64,000 nt of DNA from 2-01-FULL-33-17 sp964401705 (GCA_964401705.1 CAYNZJ010000001.1:1-64000); one strand, 5' to 3'; positions 17,681 through 26,026 are shown, counted from the first letter of the stretch. Made by a program: numbers and translations. The notes: a model not told the origin generated them from the letters alone.

Positions 17681-19130
17681 CTACATCCTTCAAATATTTT
17701 TTAAGAGTGTTTATTGAACCGATCCCTAGTGCTTTTTGGGCTTTTGACAAATTTCCATTAAAAATGGCTACTACGGATTTAACATGTGCTTTTATAACTT
17801 CATTTAGTTTTAACGATTTAATATTAAGGTTCTTAACTCTCTCAGGAAGATTTTCGGTGTCTATTATTTCCAAGCCGAATGCATAAAATCTTTCCACAAT
17901 GTTCTGTAATTCTCTAATATTCCCAGGCCATGAGTGATTGTATAGAATTTTCATAGCATTAGGAGTGAATTCAAGAAGTTTTCTTTTACTACCCATTTCA
18001 TTTTGGAATCTAGTATTGAAAAAGTTTAACAATGCTTTTATATCGTTTGTACCTCGCTGTCTCAAAGGTGGTAAAGAAATTTCTGCAACAGACAATCTAT
18101 AGTATAAATCCCAACGGAAACTTCCTTTTTCGCATTCTTCATAAAGATTTTTATTAGTCGCAGCAATAATTCTCAAATTAATTTTTTCTGAATTCGTACT
18201 TCCAACCTTTTGTATTTCACCTTCTTGCAATACCCTGAGTAGTGCAATCTGCATTTGAGGATTTATGTCGCCAATTTCGTCTAAAAAAATTGTTCCACTA
18301 TTGGCCGAATGAAAATAGCCATCTGTTGTCTCTATGGCATTGGTAAATGCACCTTTTACATATCCAAACAACCTACTTTCTAATAAATCTGGACTAATCG
18401 CTGCACAATTCACGGTAACATACGGGCTATTATATCTTGAAGAATTTTTATGAATAAACTTTGCCACATGTTCTTTTCCAGTGCCGGTTTCACCTTCAAT
18501 TAGAACAGTAGTTTTTTGAGTTAACGCAATTTCTTTTGCTAACTTATAAACTGGTATGATTTTATCTGTGATGCAATAATTATCAAGGTCTTCTTCTGCT
18601 GATTTCTTATTTCTGGGTTTTACTAGATTCTCATGAATTATTAGAAAATCAGTAATTGTTGAACTGCTAAATTGAATTTGAACCAAATTTGGATTTCCTG
18701 TTCCAGTATCTTCTTTTTTAATAGTTTGGAACAATCTAGTGTTTGCCTTAAACTCCATATGGAGCATATACCATACAACTTGCATAGTTGGAGTTCCTGG
18801 GGACACAAAAAAATCAATGTTAAATTGTTTAAATTCCAGAATCAAAGGGTAAAGAGCAGCATGTATTAAGTTAAAGTTTATGACATCTTGTGGCGCTAAG
18901 GCCATATAACGCAATTCAATTTGATGGAGTGGAAATGATTTTTTTAATGTTGAAAACAAAGTTAGTCCTTTGGTGTATTCCTGACTACTTGACTCAGTTG
19001 ATAGAAGAATGTGTTTGTCATAACCTTTAAAAAAGTGCTGATGAAAACTATATGTTGGACCATTAGTATTAATGCGATTATTTTCAAAATCATTAGTTGC
19101 TGCTAACCACGAAATGAGAATTTTCGGCAT
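17667..19130 (-). CDS. RtcR-like sigma-54 activator with CARF-type sensor domain
   Basis: 487 residues from MPKILISWLAA at 19130 (an upstream ATG at 19217 adds 29 unlikely residues). Residues 1-165 match the plan of the RtcR sensor: start strand ILISWLAATND, HILLSTESS, and FVSPGTPTMQVVWYML, which lines up with the HITTGTHVAQICWFLL segment I recall for E. coli RtcR; this domain is CARF-like. Residues 170-410 are a sigma-54 AAA+ domain: GETGTGKE (Walker A), GAFTNA (usual GAFTGA with G to N), GTIFLDEIGD (Walker B), WPGNIRELQN. The last 45 residues are a Fis-type HTH (NLSKAQKALGIGSINTLKKYL). It should sense a nucleotide or RNA ligand and activate RpoN promoters. Confidence 0.8.
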   Translation of the reverse strand: MPKILISWLAATNDFENNRINTNGPTYSFHQHFFKGYDKHILLSTESSSQEYTKGLTLFSTLKKSFPLHQIELRYMALAPQDVINFNLIHAALYPLILEFKQFNIDFFVSPGTPTMQVVWYMLHMEFKANTRLFQTIKKEDTGTGNPNLVQIQFSSSTITDFLIIHENLVKPRNKKSAEEDLDNYCITDKIIPVYKLAKEIALTQKTTVLIEGETGTGKEHVAKFIHKNSSRYNSPYVTVNCAAISPDLLESRLFGYVKGAFTNAIETTDGYFHSANSGTIFLDEIGDINPQMQIALLRVLQEGEIQKVGSTNSEKINLRIIAATNKNLYEECEKGSFRWDLYYRLSVAEISLPPLRQRGTNDIKALLNFFNTRFQNEMGSKRKLLEFTPNAMKILYNHSWPGNIRELQNIVERFYAFGLEIIDTENLPERVKNLNIKSLKLNEVIKAHVKSVVAIFNGNLSKAQKALGIGSINTLKKYLKDVDEYL

Positions 19131-19319
19131 ATTTAAAATTAGAAAAATCAAATCTATTATCAAATTTTGATAATTACAAGCAGATAATGAATACGAGCAT
19201 TTCCAAATCAGAATCATATTTTAGATATCGTACTTGTTAAAATCAAAAAAGTACCTTGTATGGTTTGAAATGGGAAACAAACTTAAATATTGAATAAGGA
19301 TAACCTTTTTGCAAAAAGT

Positions 19320-19483
19320 AAATAAAAAACCCCCTCATATGTGAGGAGGCCGAAGATTTTTCAACAGTGTAAGTAGCAATTGCCTCTAACCTGATTAATG
19401 ATCGCGATTCACCAATCAGAGGTACCAGGTTCATCGGGTACTGGTATACATACAATCATAAAGAACATCTTCGTAGGAGCCTT
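19320..19483 (-). ncRNA. Structured small RNA 1, about 160 nt
   Basis: Bounded by a consensus promoter (19490-19518) and an intrinsic terminator. Pairings seen: a closing stem CGAAGAT (19351-19357) with ATCTTCG (19467-19473) enclosing about 110 bases; a hairpin with ACCAG/CTGGT arms; a hairpin with CCTCTGATT against AATCAG plus AGAGG; then the terminator CCTCCTCA/TGAGGGGG with six T. The one ORF through it (70 codons) runs across the terminator and is not credible. No known RNA family recognised. It lies between the RtcR-like gene and the mobilization operon, transcribed toward the regulator. Confidence 0.65.
19330..19349 (-). terminator. Terminator of small RNA 1
   Basis: Minus-strand CCTCCTCACATATGAGGGGG folds with a short loop and is followed by TTTTTT. 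Confidence 0.75.
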
Positions 19484-19489
19484 GCATAA

Positions 19490-19518
19490 AGTATAGCATA
19501 AAGTTATTTAAATGTCAA
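19490..19518 (-). promoter_or_regulatory. Consensus sigma-70 promoter of small RNA 1
   Basis: Minus strand TTGACA (19513-19518), 17-base spacer, TATACT (19490-19495), with TG one base upstream of the -10. Perfect -35 and optimal spacing. This is not the Bacteroidetes TTTG/TAnnTTTG type. Confidence 0.85.
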
Positions 19519-19583
19519 GATTAATTAATTGTAAATCAATTATATACAGTGAAATGCTTATTAGAATTACGAAAAAATAAAAA

Positions 19584-19603
19584 CCCTCAATTTTAATTGA
19601 GGG
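19584..19603 (-). terminator. Terminator of small RNA 2
   Basis: CCCTCAAT and ATTGAGGG perfect 8-bp stem with four-base loop and a minus-strand T-rich tail. Confidence 0.8.
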
Positions 19604-19612
19604 TAAAGAATT

Positions 19613-19685
19613 TGTTGATGTAGAAGCCTCAGAATTCACCATGCCTCACGCCTAAGACTGGATGTAAGATAAGGAGGGCCACCAA
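19613..19685. repeat. Tandem unit B within small RNA 2
   Basis: 73 bases, begins TGTTGATGTAGAAGCCT and ends AGGGCCACCAA on the plus strand. Pairs with unit A at 19703-19769. Confidence 0.6.
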
Positions 19686-19702
19686 CGCCCTTTTGACATC
19701 AA

Positions 19703-19769
19703 TGTTGATGTAGAGGCCTTTAAGATTTGCCATATAAATATGGTTGGGTTAAACAAAAAGGGCCACCAA
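19703..19769. repeat. Tandem unit A within small RNA 2
   Basis: 67 bases, begins TGTTGATGTAGAGGCCT and ends AGGGCCACCAA on the plus strand; the ends match unit B, the middle does not. Confidence 0.6.
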
Positions 19770-19804
19770 TCATTGTAATAGTCGAAGAACTAACTCTTTG
19801 TTCA

Positions 19805-19833
19805 ATTGTAGCATATTTGATATTATTTGTCAA
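19805..19833 (-). promoter_or_regulatory. Consensus sigma-70 promoter of small RNA 2
   Basis: Minus strand TTGACA (19828-19833), 17-base spacer, TACAAT (19805-19810), TGC directly before the -10. Same design as the promoter of small RNA 1. Confidence 0.8.
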
Positions 19834-20020
19834 ATAATGATAATAAAAGTCAATAAATGAATACAAATAAAGAATAAATTTCACATTGCCATTTTTTAAT
19901 GTATTGATTATGAGTAATATGTATTTTATTTAAAATTAGGTAACCAATTTGTATTTTCTAAAGCAAAATTGATTTAAACCCAAACTAACAAATCTCAATT
20001 AAAACTCAAAACGTAAAAAC

Positions 20021-21163
20021 ATGGAAAACAAAAACACAATCGTCTACACAAACTATCACCATGAAGGAATTGACAACTACCTCGCATCATGGAAAAAACA
20101 AACTTCATCAGAAGTGCAACTAAAGGCGAAAACCAACGCCGGAAAGAAATTACCGAAAGCTATCGGTGATGATTTTAAACGGTACATTGGTTACTTTAAG
20201 GAAAAAGCTCAGGAATGTCTTCGAGACATAGATCGAATCTTAAAAATCACTCCTGTTTTATTCAAGATCAAACAATTACGCGATAAACGCGATGAGATGG
20301 TCTTTAAAGCTAATGGAAAAAAGGAGGAGTTGGAATCAAAATCTGTTTCGCTCAATCCTGATGCCAATCACGCCGAACACAAATTAGTTAGAGCCGGTTC
20401 CATAATCGCTTTACTTATTCTTGTACTACTAAGCACAGCAGAGACCTTTCTGTCTTACAAACCGTTCTATTATCTAACAGGTAACAAAGTTTCCACCTGG
20501 ACTATTTGTATTGTATTCGCAATACTTTGGATAATCGGAGCCGAGAAATTTTCTAAGTTCATCAAAGATCAAGCGATTACAAAAAAAGGTATCAAACTTT
20601 TCTTTATTATCATAGCCTGCACCTTTGTATTCTATAGCATCGCCCATTTACGTGTTTTAGAGAAAGCTTGTTCACGAGCTATTTTAAACGAAGAACCAAT
20701 CCCAAGCTTTTTTGCTATCAACTTTACTGAAGCTTTAGTCCTTACAGGAATAGGCTGGGTGTTTTTCATCGGTGGGGTTTGGGTTTCTCAACTATCGCCA
20801 TCTATTCAAGAAGTTAGGCAAGCCCTGATCCAAAGATTTAACCGAAGGAAGGCATTAAAAATTCAAAAGGAAATCTTACTTCTACAAGCTGAAATTGACG
20901 CAGAAAACGAAAAAATAGCCAAAGAAGAGCATGCAGCCATTTCTCTCTTAAATATACGTAAGCAGGCAATTAAGGAGGTTGTAGGCTATCTAGAATTCCT
21001 TTGCGAGGAGTACAAGGAGGTTAACTATTCATCACGTGTTGATGGTGTTTACCCCGACTGCTTTAACGAAAAGGTAACTTATGACATGGATACAATTGTA
21101 CCTAATATCAAGGAAGATCTGGAATTTCAAATGGATAACGCTAACGCATCTAAACTTAAATAA
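20021..21163 (+). CDS. Membrane protein of the mobilization operon, four helices
   Basis: 380 residues. N-terminal 125 residues are charged and helical; four membrane helices lie at about 128-146, 158-175, 190-207 and 230-250; the C-terminal part from 265 to 330 is a coiled coil (IQKEILLLQAEIDAENEKIAKEEH). No named family recognised. It heads a tight operon leading to the coupling protein and relaxase. The A-rich leader (AAAACGTAAAAAC before ATG) has no Shine-Dalgarno, as is usual in Bacteroidetes. Confidence 0.7.
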   Translation: MENKNTIVYTNYHHEGIDNYLASWKKQTSSEVQLKAKTNAGKKLPKAIGDDFKRYIGYFKEKAQECLRDIDRILKITPVLFKIKQLRDKRDEMVFKANGKKEELESKSVSLNPDANHAEHKLVRAGSIIALLILVLLSTAETFLSYKPFYYLTGNKVSTWTICIVFAILWIIGAEKFSKFIKDQAITKKGIKLFFIIIACTFVFYSIAHLRVLEKACSRAILNEEPIPSFFAINFTEALVLTGIGWVFFIGGVWVSQLSPSIQEVRQALIQRFNRRKALKIQKEILLLQAEIDAENEKIAKEEHAAISLLNIRKQAIKEVVGYLEFLCEEYKEVNYSSRVDGVYPDCFNEKVTYDMDTIVPNIKEDLEFQMDNANASKLK

Positions 21164-21165
21164 TT

Positions 21166-21864
21166 ATGAAGACACTAATATTTACATCACTCATTCTAAT
21201 TCTAATTGGATGTTCAGAAAACAAAGGAATTATCGAAAAGGAAGTCGTCTGTGTCATTGATGGCACAGATACTACCATCCATAAACCATCATTCAAAGAA
21301 ATCAAACCCTTTTTGAATTTAACCGACAATGATTTTGGGTTGGTCTTTAAAACTAAAATGATAGGGGATATTGATTTCGGAAATTCTTTCGAGCTAAGTT
21401 TAAGCCCCAAGGATTATAGTATCGACGAAACCATTGAAGATCGGTTTTTCCGAAAAAAGAAGTTTTTAAAACATGCTCAGGCCGGATATTTAAAAGTTTC
21501 CTCCACCGCAACTCCTAAGGATCACTCAATAATTTATCGGGTAATCGCCAAGGAACTTAATAAGTTATCAGGTTCAAAAGCCAAACAGCGTACCTTGTTG
21601 GTAAACTCAGATCTTATGGAGAATTCAAAGGAACTTAATTTCTATAATCCGAGACACTATAGCCTACTAATGAACAGCCCATGTGAAGTGGAGAAATTAC
21701 TTATTAGACAATTGAAATTAATGGATTTAAAAGGCATTGAAGTTTATTTCCTTTTTCAGCCAAAAGATTTCTATCAGAACGATACGTACAAAGCAATCTT
21801 GGACATTTATATCAAGATAATTAGCGAGGCAGGCGGGGTTTGTAAAATCGGTAATGAATCTTGA
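21166..21864 (+). CDS. Putative lipoprotein of unknown function
   Basis: 232 residues. N-terminal signal MKTLIFTSLILILIGCSEN with lipobox LIGC, so Cys16 is the likely lipidated residue. The mature part has no domain I recognise. It starts two bases after the previous stop, in the same operon. Lipoproteins of this kind are common next to mobilization genes in Bacteroidetes elements. Confidence 0.7.
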   Translation: MKTLIFTSLILILIGCSENKGIIEKEVVCVIDGTDTTIHKPSFKEIKPFLNLTDNDFGLVFKTKMIGDIDFGNSFELSLSPKDYSIDETIEDRFFRKKKFLKHAQAGYLKVSSTATPKDHSIIYRVIAKELNKLSGSKAKQRTLLVNSDLMENSKELNFYNPRHYSLLMNSPCEVEKLLIRQLKLMDLKGIEVYFLFQPKDFYQNDTYKAILDIYIKIISEAGGVCKIGNES

Positions 21865-21970
21865 CAATTTCGGCTTGAAAAGCGAAAATGTAACTACAGA
21901 AGTATCAGAATTAAAACGGGGATTGGAATTCATTCCCCGTTTTATCTTAAACAATCGAATAATAGAATAA
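21854..21970 (+). CDS. Possible very small protein
   Basis: 38 residues (MNLDNFGLKSEN ... NNRIIE), start overlaps the end of the lipoprotein gene by 11 bases. It fills a gap in a tight operon, which is the only support; composition alone does not prove it. Confidence 0.25.
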   Translation: MNLDNFGLKSENVTTEVSELKRGLEFIPRFILNNRIIE

Positions 21971-21976
21971 TTATAA

Positions 21977-22153
21977 ATGGCTCACAAACAACATAGCGGT
22001 GGTATCGGCAACTTTCTATTGGGGGCAATAAAATTTATCGTGAAAGTCATATTTAGAATATGTGTTTTAGTATTGGTATTCATCGGTAAATTAATTGTCG
22101 CAATACTCGAAAAGATTATAGAGGTGGCGGAACACAAACATAATAAACACTAA
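21977..22153 (+). CDS. Small membrane protein before the coupling protein
   Basis: 58 residues. MAHKQHSGGIGNF leads into a single long hydrophobic helix or hairpin (residues about 14-46), then EHKHNKH. Starts seven bases after the preceding small ORF and ends 12 bases before the coupling protein. Possibly an accessory of the coupling protein; inferred only from position. Confidence 0.55.
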   Translation: MAHKQHSGGIGNFLLGAIKFIVKVIFRICVLVLVFIGKLIVAILEKIIEVAEHKHNKH

Positions 22154-22165
22154 CCAAATAAACAT

Positions 22166-23599
22166 ATGTTAGATATAATCGAAAGTCTATTCAAATTAAT
22201 CTTCGAATTAATAACGGAGATATTCAAGGTTATTTTTAATGTCGCACCGGATAAAAAAACCAAACTTGATGCAGGGTTTATGAAGGTAAGCAAATTGCTT
22301 TCCAGTTGGAATAAAGGGTTTTGTTTAAATGGAACTAAACATATTGGAATTAAGGCTAGCCATACATCTTGTCTTGTCCTCGGAGGAAGTGGCTCCGGCA
22401 AAACAGTATCAGTCTGTATACCAACGATTTATAATTTAGCCAAACATGGACATAGCATTACTGTCCATGACCCATCGTCCGAATTGTATAATAATGTATC
22501 TGGCTACCTAGAATACTTAGGCTATTCAATAAAAGTAGTAAATTATTCAAATCCTAATATTTCAGATGGCTTTAATCCGATGTATCGCCTAAAAAATAGT
22601 GCCTCTGAAACACAAAAATTAGCATCGCTATTGGTACGAAATTCAATGGGTGAAAATAACAAGGATCCGTTTTGGCAAACACAAGCATCATTACTTATTT
22701 ATTTGATTATGCGAGTGTTGCAACACAAAAGCCACTGGTATCAAAATTTAGCTAATGTAAAGAGGGTTCTGGACAATATGACAACCAAACCGGAAGCAAT
22801 GGATATTTTAGTTGCGGAATGTAGAGATGAATCAATTTTATCGGAGTATAAAAACTTTCTAATATTAGATAAGAAGCTGTATACCAGTATTATAAGTAGT
22901 GCAAGAGCCGCTTTATCCATTTTTACGGACCCTTTGGTTCAGACAGTAACGGCTTACGATAGTATTGATTTTGACTCTTTTCGGAAAGAAAAAACTGCCC
23001 TTTTTATTAACAACAAAACCGGAGATATCAAATACTATTCAGCGCTTTCATCTGTATTTTTTGAGCAGTTTTTTTCAAGTATAATGGATAAACTACCAAG
23101 TAAAGAGGATAAAAATATCTTCTTCATTATTGACGAGTCATCCTCGCTTTATTTACCATCAATGCAAATTGCTTTAAGCAACCTCAGAAAGTACAAGGCT
23201 GGAATAATGAATATTGCGCAAGACTTTAATCAGTTCCATATTTACGGAAGTCAAGAGGCAGAAGCAATTCGGACTAATTCATTTGCTAAAATATATTTCC
23301 CAGGACAACCCCTCAATACCGCCCAGGAATTAGAAAAATTACTTGGATCTTTTGAATTTGAAGATGAGAAAGGCAATCGAAGAACTAGACCTCTTATGAC
23401 CATAGATGAGATTCGGGCAATGGAACCGAATACAGCTTTAATTGTTGCTGGTTCTAATCGCGCAGTATTTACCAAGATGAAACCTTATTTTAAATCCTAT
23501 AAGTATAAAAACTTATCAAAATACGCATTACCAGAAAGGCAGAGCCAAATACCCTTTGAAGAACTTCCATTAATACCATTACCAAATAAAATCAAATAA
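22166..23599 (+). CDS. VirD4/TraG-type coupling protein
   Basis: 477 residues. Walker A at about 73-81 (LGGSGSGKTVS), Walker B FFIIDESSSLY near 320, and a Gln-containing motif IMNIAQDFNQFHIYG, all as in VirD4/TraG coupling ATPases that hand the relaxase-DNA complex to a secretion channel. The N-terminal hydrophobic segment is short (about residues 8-27) rather than the usual two helices, and total length is below the typical 550-650. Upstream of MobC and relaxase genes in one operon. Confidence 0.9.
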   Translation: MLDIIESLFKLIFELITEIFKVIFNVAPDKKTKLDAGFMKVSKLLSSWNKGFCLNGTKHIGIKASHTSCLVLGGSGSGKTVSVCIPTIYNLAKHGHSITVHDPSSELYNNVSGYLEYLGYSIKVVNYSNPNISDGFNPMYRLKNSASETQKLASLLVRNSMGENNKDPFWQTQASLLIYLIMRVLQHKSHWYQNLANVKRVLDNMTTKPEAMDILVAECRDESILSEYKNFLILDKKLYTSIISSARAALSIFTDPLVQTVTAYDSIDFDSFRKEKTALFINNKTGDIKYYSALSSVFFEQFFSSIMDKLPSKEDKNIFFIIDESSSLYLPSMQIALSNLRKYKAGIMNIAQDFNQFHIYGSQEAEAIRTNSFAKIYFPGQPLNTAQELEKLLGSFEFEDEKGNRRTRPLMTIDEIRAMEPNTALIVAGSNRAVFTKMKPYFKSYKYKNLSKYALPERQSQIPFEELPLIPLPNKIK

Positions 23600-23621
23600 T
23601 TCCACCTTTTAAATATTCAAA

Positions 23622-24065
23622 ATGAAAACAACGAAATCAAATATCAACAAAGATGATGTTCTAGTTAGAGCATCCTTTGAACTTTTTAATATGAAAGTTA
23701 AAGAGACCGAATCTGAACTATCAAAAATTGAAGTTGAACGTAATGATATTATTCAATCCATAACCAACTCAGAAACTGGAATAGCTAGTGACATTGAACG
23801 GTCACGACTTGATGAATTATCTGAGCGGGAAGCAACCCTTCATGAAAAATGGAATGACCTTGAACTGTCCTATCAAGTTGGTAGTCTGAGTGAATCTATT
23901 CAACAAGAAGACCAACAACCCACTAATGAAATAGAAGATCAATGGTTTGAAGATTCCAAATCTGAATATACTGAATCAGAAATTGAAGAGACAATGGATG
24001 AATTGAACGAAATAAGAGATGCTCAGTTATCGCAAGAACATGAACTGGATATGCCAGATTTTTAA
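23622..24065 (+). CDS. Acidic coiled-coil protein of unknown function
   Basis: 147 residues, strongly acidic and helical, with heptad-like segments (FELFNMKVKETESELSKIE). No recognised domain. Lies between the coupling protein and MobC, so a relaxosome accessory is possible. Confidence 0.6.
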   Translation: MKTTKSNINKDDVLVRASFELFNMKVKETESELSKIEVERNDIIQSITNSETGIASDIERSRLDELSEREATLHEKWNDLELSYQVGSLSESIQQEDQQPTNEIEDQWFEDSKSEYTESEIEETMDELNEIRDAQLSQEHELDMPDF

Positions 24066-24080
24066 TTTTTACAACACTCA

Positions 24081-24527
24081 ATGAAAAAAATCCGAAGCAC
24101 AGAACTCTTTAAATTCCTTCAGTTGAAGGGGGTTCTTGGTGGTTCGGATATCGAAATTAAAAATGCTAAACATCAATATCGGGCAGAGTACAAACGGAAA
24201 TGGAAACAAGCTCGCCTAAAGATTAAACCAGAACTTAGACCAAACTTCACAAAAAAAGAAATCGAATCCATCTCAAAAGCTGCCAAAGTTAGAGGCCTTA
24301 CAAGTACAAACTTTGTTCGACAGTCTGCGCTTAGTCTTGCCTCAAACAAAACCCTAATTCCAAATCAGGATAAACTATTAACCATTTTACAGAAATTAAG
24401 TATGGCCGGTATAAAAATCTCTAACAAAAAAGGTAACCCATTTTACGACCCAGAAGTTAAAGAAGCCGACGACCTGCTTCAAGAAACTGAGAAATTATTG
24501 ATGGCATACTTAGGTTATGATTATTAA
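24081..24527 (+). CDS. MobC-like relaxosome protein
   Basis: 148 residues. The middle part (KKEIESISKAAKVRGLTSTNFVRQSALS) is the ribbon-helix-helix pattern of MobC-type accessory proteins that bind oriT. N-terminal 60 residues are basic. Overlaps the relaxase start by 11 bases, a coupling typical of mobC-mobA pairs. Confidence 0.75.
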   Translation: MKKIRSTELFKFLQLKGVLGGSDIEIKNAKHQYRAEYKRKWKQARLKIKPELRPNFTKKEIESISKAAKVRGLTSTNFVRQSALSLASNKTLIPNQDKLLTILQKLSMAGIKISNKKGNPFYDPEVKEADDLLQETEKLLMAYLGYDY

Positions 24528-25407
24528 GTTATTGTCTCGCCATAGTCCTTCTTACGGGGGATTGATAGACTATTTACTCAAAGAAGGAAAAGGTGGAGAT
24601 GACAAAACCCCTGAACCGCTACTTCATAATTTCCGAGGAACCAATAAAAATGAATGGGTAAAAGAGCTCTGTCAAAACGAAGCCTTTCGAAAAAACCCTC
24701 GAAAAGGTCAAATATACTTCCAACACGCTATCCTATCATTTAATAATCTTGATTCACAAAACTTAACACCGGAGATATTAAAAGATCTGACTCAAAAATT
24801 TATTGAATTAAGAGGAAAGGATGGGATGTATCTAACTGCCCAGCACAATGACCGAGATCATCTTCATATACATTGCCTAATTTCAGGACTTAAATTCAAA
24901 ACTGGAAAGGCTTTTCGCTTGCCAAAAGACAAACTGAAAGACTTGAAAGTTCAACTTCAGAACTACCAAATAGAGAAATATCCCGAACTCAAAAATTCAT
25001 TACCAAACCATGGATCTGGAAAAGAATATCTTACACCAAATGAATATGGTGCTAAAATTAAAAACTCTAAATCCTATAAAAAATCTGAGCTAGCTCTAAA
25101 AATTAATGAGATTCTCAACACTTCAAGCACACAAGAAAATTTCCTTGAAAAGCTACGAGAGCAAGGCTACCACCATTATGAAAGAGGAGGCAAGATTTAT
25201 GGAATTACGCTTGATGATAAAAATTACCGGTTTAACACTTTGGGGGTTAGCTTGGACAAAATGAATTCTTTGCCAAATGATCTAACTCAAGAAGAACAGG
25301 CATTGAAGGAAATAAGTGAGTTACGTCAACAGATGGAAACTAAAAAGGAAATCGAAACCGAACAAGACATTCCCGACGGGGATGAACCACCTTTACCCAA
25401 TTTATAA
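24517..25407 (+). CDS. Relaxase, MobA/VirD2 type (MOBP-like)
   Basis: 296 residues. N-terminal MIIKLLSRHSPSYGGLIDYLL supplies candidate catalytic Tyr residues (Y13 or Y19). H110-x-D112-x2-H115-x-H117-x-H119 (QHNDRDHLHIH) is the metal-binding motif III. Nicks oriT and leads the strand into the recipient. The C-terminus has no primase or helicase domain, so this is a minimal relaxase. No secretion genes follow, hence mobilizable only. Confidence 0.9.
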   Translation: MIIKLLSRHSPSYGGLIDYLLKEGKGGDDKTPEPLLHNFRGTNKNEWVKELCQNEAFRKNPRKGQIYFQHAILSFNNLDSQNLTPEILKDLTQKFIELRGKDGMYLTAQHNDRDHLHIHCLISGLKFKTGKAFRLPKDKLKDLKVQLQNYQIEKYPELKNSLPNHGSGKEYLTPNEYGAKIKNSKSYKKSELALKINEILNTSSTQENFLEKLREQGYHHYERGGKIYGITLDDKNYRFNTLGVSLDKMNSLPNDLTQEEQALKEISELRQQMETKKEIETEQDIPDGDEPPLPNL

Positions 25408-25435
25408 AAAAGGGGAATCGAAAGGGTCTCCCTTC

Positions 25436-25497
25436 GCAAGATCACATGACCATTGGTCTGTAAGAATTACAGTCGACCGAGGGTCATGTTATCTTGC
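25436..25497. repeat. Large hairpin after the relaxase gene, oriT candidate
   Basis: GCAAGATCACATGACC (25436-25451) pairs with GGTCATGTTATCTTGC (25482-25497), 16 bp with one mismatch. Inside, GGTC/GACC and CTGTAA/TTACAG extend the stem to a three-base tip. It is the largest inverted repeat of the mobilization region and lies in the only sizeable non-coding gap there (25408-25570). Confidence 0.6.
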
Positions 25498-25570
25498 CAA
25501 CTGCGCGTTGGGGCGTTTTAAACACTTGACAATGAAAGATATAGAGCGTAGTGTAAATAAAAACAATAAA

Positions 25571-25963
25571 ATGAAAAAGAGCAATTTATCAAAATTTTTA
25601 GTTTTGCTGACAGTTATTACGGCTATAACGTCGGGGTATTTTATAGGAGTACACAAATGCAAACAAGACATCGTAGAACATCTACCACTATCGATTCCAC
25701 GAAAAATTAGAATTCGAACCTATGAAACAGTAAAAAACCTAAATGCCGATTCAATTATAAAGCCGTTTTTTGAAAGCTTTGAGTATCGCGAAGTTAATGT
25801 TAATTTATCCGGTGTTTTGTTACCAGGAAAGTATACTGGCTTGGTTAGATTTAAATCAGAATTAGGCACTAGTCAATGGTATGCAATAGATGCTTTTGCT
25901 TTAGATTTATCAACATTTATTGATACTTCTAAGATTGAAGTTATTGACGGATATATTCCATAA
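25571..25963 (+). CDS. Small membrane-anchored protein of unknown function
   Basis: 130 residues from MKKSNLSKF at 25571; in-frame ATGs at 25532 and 25316 are less likely because they run through the hairpin. One N-terminal helix (FLVLLTVITAITSGYFIGV), the rest probably outside the membrane. No domain recognised. Confidence 0.55.
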   Translation: MKKSNLSKFLVLLTVITAITSGYFIGVHKCKQDIVEHLPLSIPRKIRIRTYETVKNLNADSIIKPFFESFEYREVNVNLSGVLLPGKYTGLVRFKSELGTSQWYAIDAFALDLSTFIDTSKIEVIDGYIP

Positions 25964-25985
25964 TTAACACATCAAAAAATAAATT

Positions 25986-26010
25986 AAGGGAGATTTCACT
26001 CCCTTTTTTA
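25986..26010 (+). terminator. Intrinsic terminator
   Basis: AAGGGAG and CTCCCTT pair around ATTTCA, followed by TTTT. Ends the mobilization transcript. Confidence 0.75.
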
Positions 26011-26026
26011 TATTTGTACAGACCAA

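Larger units (their letters stand above)
19578..19798 (-). ncRNA. Structured small RNA 2 with an internal tandem repeat, about 220 nt
   Basis: Begins at a consensus promoter (19805-19833) and ends at a CCCTCAAT/ATTGAGGG terminator with T-rich tail (19584-19603). Contains two tandem units, 19703-19769 and 19613-19685, that share both ends: TTGGTGGCCCT at the start and AGGC(C/T)TCTACATCAACA-like sequence at the end, with different middles. Each unit could fold on GGCC/GGCC. No ORF of note. No known RNA family recognised. Confidence 0.65.

Noticed and set aside
19243..19455. 70-codon ORF on the minus strand
   Set aside because: It runs through the terminator of small RNA 1 and over its paired stems; no start signal and no protein-like composition.
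19613..19769. CRISPR array at the two repeated units
   Set aside because: Only two units, conserved at both ends and transcribed from a promoter to a terminator; no cas genes in the window. The PaaX/Cas2-like gene at 54013 is of the regulator type.
25316..25570. Long N-terminus for the small membrane protein
   Set aside because: It would overlap the relaxase gene in another frame and cross the large hairpin; MKKSNLSKF followed by a membrane helix is a normal start.
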